A stretch of 64,000 bases of DNA, from the NCBI GenBank assembly GCA_006538405.1, contig BJKQ01000008.1, positions 2,356,001 through 2,420,000 of the forward strand. The letters run 5' to 3'. This DNA is from Hansfordia pulvinata (Eukaryota > Ascomycota > Sordariomycetes > Xylariales). The position numbers and the translations under genes are program-made. The notes under the pieces were generated by a model. The model was not told where the DNA came from and made no database searches. It was given only the letters and a program-made list of their open reading frames with translations. Positions 62,478 through 64,000 of this stretch are shown one piece after another (positions within the stretch are counted from its first letter, which is position 1; every line of letters begins with the position of its first letter).

Positions 62478-63310
62478 AGACGCTGTAAATGTTGCGGTCG
62501 TCGTCGTCGAGGCTCTGCGAACTGCTCGTGGGCAGAGGTGGGAACTGGTCAAGAGCCTTTGCGGAATGCGGCAGTCGTCGCCACTGGGCGTCGCCGCCGT
62601 TGCCGCTGTGGCTGAGGTTGTCGCACTCGTGCGCGTGCACGTGAAAGCGGTGGGTGGTGCCCTTGGTACTGCGTGGCAGGGGCGTGGGTGTATCAGGGGG
62701 GCTGACATTGCCCTGGTGAGCAATGCTGAAGTGGTGTCGAGAGGGCGGAGACGCGGGCTCGGGTCGTCGATCGGGCCGGGAGCTGGTCGACTTGGCGTGG
62801 CGGCCCAGCAGCCGGAAGCTTGCTACAAAAGGTGGAGGGTCGTTATGTTAGCCAAGCTATTATGTCCTACCGCCTCCTAGGGTGCCGCGGGCGCTACGAC
62901 GCACCAACGTACGAGTACTCGTAGACGCCGGGGACTGGGATGGGGCGTGTTCATCACCGTTGTCGAGGCTTACCAGGCACGAGTAATTTCTTCTTCTCCT
63001 TCTTCTGCAGCGACGCTGTGGCTGCCAGTCTGGCTTCGGCTTCGGGATGCATGTTCTCGAGGTCGAACAGCTGCGCCTGCTTGAGGAAGGGATCGTCCAG
63101 GGGGCCGTTGTCGGTGCCGTACAGGGTGGCGTTGACCTGGCGGCGTCGCAGCTTCTGGCGGACGGCCCAGAGACGTCGGAGCAGGGCCGCGAGCAGGGCC
63201 GCGATGATCAGGCATCCGAGAGGGACGCTGGTTCCCAGGATCAGCGGCCAGTTTACCTGGCCGTCATCCATGATGGTGTGCTTCGTTTCCGTGTGTGTTG
63301 CTGTGCTCAT
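61268..63310 (-). CDS. Unknown single-pass membrane protein with a long disordered tail (one-base frameshift)
   Basis: I do not recognise a family. Exons 63310-62974 and 62822-61268, with a 151-bp intron (GTAAGC-GTAG), give about 630 aa after repair. Start ATG 63310 (MSTATHTETKH); MDDGQ thirteen residues later is an alternative. One hydrophobic helix (WPLILGTSVPLGCLIIAALL, about residues 21-42) is followed by Arg/Lys-rich sequence, so the tail is probably cytosolic. The tail contains an Asp run (about 11 residues, encoded at 62448-62480), poly-Gln and Ser/Pro-rich sequence. Two frames both look coding in exon 2. Adding one base to the G5 run at 62389-62393 joins them, and the exon then closes in frame at 61268. 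The intron carries the 14-bp TACGAGTACTCGTA palindrome. Conserved-looking pieces are FKGATTGIPPAEKRT and PELAPAPLTIVKRNSVREPP. Confidence 0.7.
62910..62923. repeat. 14-bp palindrome TACGAGTACTCGTA in an intron
   Basis: Identical to the palindrome at 13447-13460. It lies inside the intron of the single-pass membrane protein gene (62823-62973). Confidence 0.9.
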
Positions 63311-64000
63311 GTGATGACAGATGTCCAAGTTGAGGGGCTCTTCCGTCAGTCATCGAGTCGGACGAGAGGGCGTCGATGGGGTCGAGTTGGGTCGGGTCGG
63401 ATCGGATCACAGCAGAAAGAAAAGAAACCAGACACGACGCGGTAGAGAGCTCGACGCGTGATGGCAGCGTCGAGCTGGTTCACGCGTTGGTGGAATCACC
63501 ACTCGCAGTGCCTCGCAACGCAGCAAAGCGCAGAGCAGAGCAGAAGCTGTGGCCATGGCAACGCCCTCGACGCGTAAACAAGTAGAGCCGATGGTTGGGC
63601 TACAGGTGCCAGCCAGCACTCCAGCATGAACGGGCCTGGAGGGGCCCTTACCGAGAAGAGGAGGCTCTGACTGTGGACTCTGACACGGGTTGGTCGCCTG
63701 CTCGAGCCCCGACTCTGTTGAGTTGGGACGCCAACTGTTCGTGCTCGAGGCCGTCTCCAACATTCAATTGTACGCGAGGAAGGATACCCTAACAGTGAAG
63801 GTAGGAGCCGGCACACTCAGAGGTAGGTACGTCACTACCCCATTTACGGTACATACCACCTAAGACACATTTGAGGATGCACCACATGTAGTCCATTCCA
63901 TTCCTTCTGAACACCTCTAGCTACAGTGAGTATATCTGACATAGATATCGCCCTGAGTACCTAATGTAAATACGGCAAATGCCGATCGCAGACAGTACCC
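63311..64000. promoter_or_regulatory. Upstream region of the membrane-protein gene, no other gene seen
   Basis: About 0.7 kb to the window edge. The first part is the minus-strand promoter and leader. Open frames here have no domain. The last 200 bp are more AT-rich and hold nothing recognisable. Confidence 0.5.

Noticed and set aside
61128..62723. 531-codon minus-strand open frame
   Set aside because: It overlaps the membrane protein gene in another frame, consists of Thr/Ser/Arg/His runs, lacks a domain, and does not connect to the N-terminal helix exon.

Overview
This window is nuclear DNA of a filamentous ascomycete (Pezizomycotina, most likely a Sordariomycete; the order cannot be fixed from sequence alone). 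The reasons are GC-rich genes in both orientations, introns mostly of 50-150 bp with GTRAGT donors and CTRAC-type branch sites, long pyrimidine-rich leaders, and a core eukaryotic gene set with fungal domain layouts (Tel1, Nup192, Mip1, Dip5-type permease, Nrd1). No bacterial operon, CRISPR array, rRNA or convincing tRNA was seen.

Layout. 1-9.6 kb: Nrd1-type four-RRM protein (+), cytosolic asparaginyl-tRNA synthetase (-) and Cdc42 GTPase (-). 9.6-15.2 kb: a 5.6 kb gene-poor stretch with simple repeats, many copies of the octamer TACGAGTA, and a 440-bp MITE-like element 254 bp before the next gene. 15.2-17.6 kb: Vma22-like V-ATPase assembly factor (+), convergent with a mercuric-reductase-like flavoprotein (-). 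19.0-28.3 kb: Tel1/ATM kinase (-), 8 exons, about 2945 aa, including one GC-AG intron and a 20-nt last exon. 30.2-35.8 kb: nucleoporin Nup192 (+). 39.2-41.1 kb: amino-acid permease (+). 44.3-47.9 kb: mitochondrial DNA polymerase Mip1 (-). 50.7-51.4 kb: Slx8-like RING protein (+). 52.7-56.0 kb: CLC chloride channel/transporter with two CBS domains (-). 57.3-59.7 kb: neurochondrin-family protein (+). 61.3-63.3 kb: unknown single-pass membrane protein (-).

The genes are mostly unrelated housekeeping functions (translation, polarity, V-ATPase assembly, DNA-damage signalling, nuclear transport, mtDNA replication, SUMO-dependent ubiquitination). I see no biosynthetic cluster, toxin or defence system. 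Tel1 and Slx8 both act in genome stability but are not adjacent.

The two strongest observations are these. (1) Six of the thirteen genes are broken by what looks like one missing base, each time at a homopolymer or very short base run; adding one base restores the conserved protein and closes every exon model in frame. This most likely reflects sequencing or assembly error. (2) The palindromic-type octamer TACGAGTA/TACTCGTA occurs at least 29 times, about 15-fold above chance, and I saw it only outside exons. The MITE-like element and a possible loss of the proton glutamate in the CLC protein also deserve a look.
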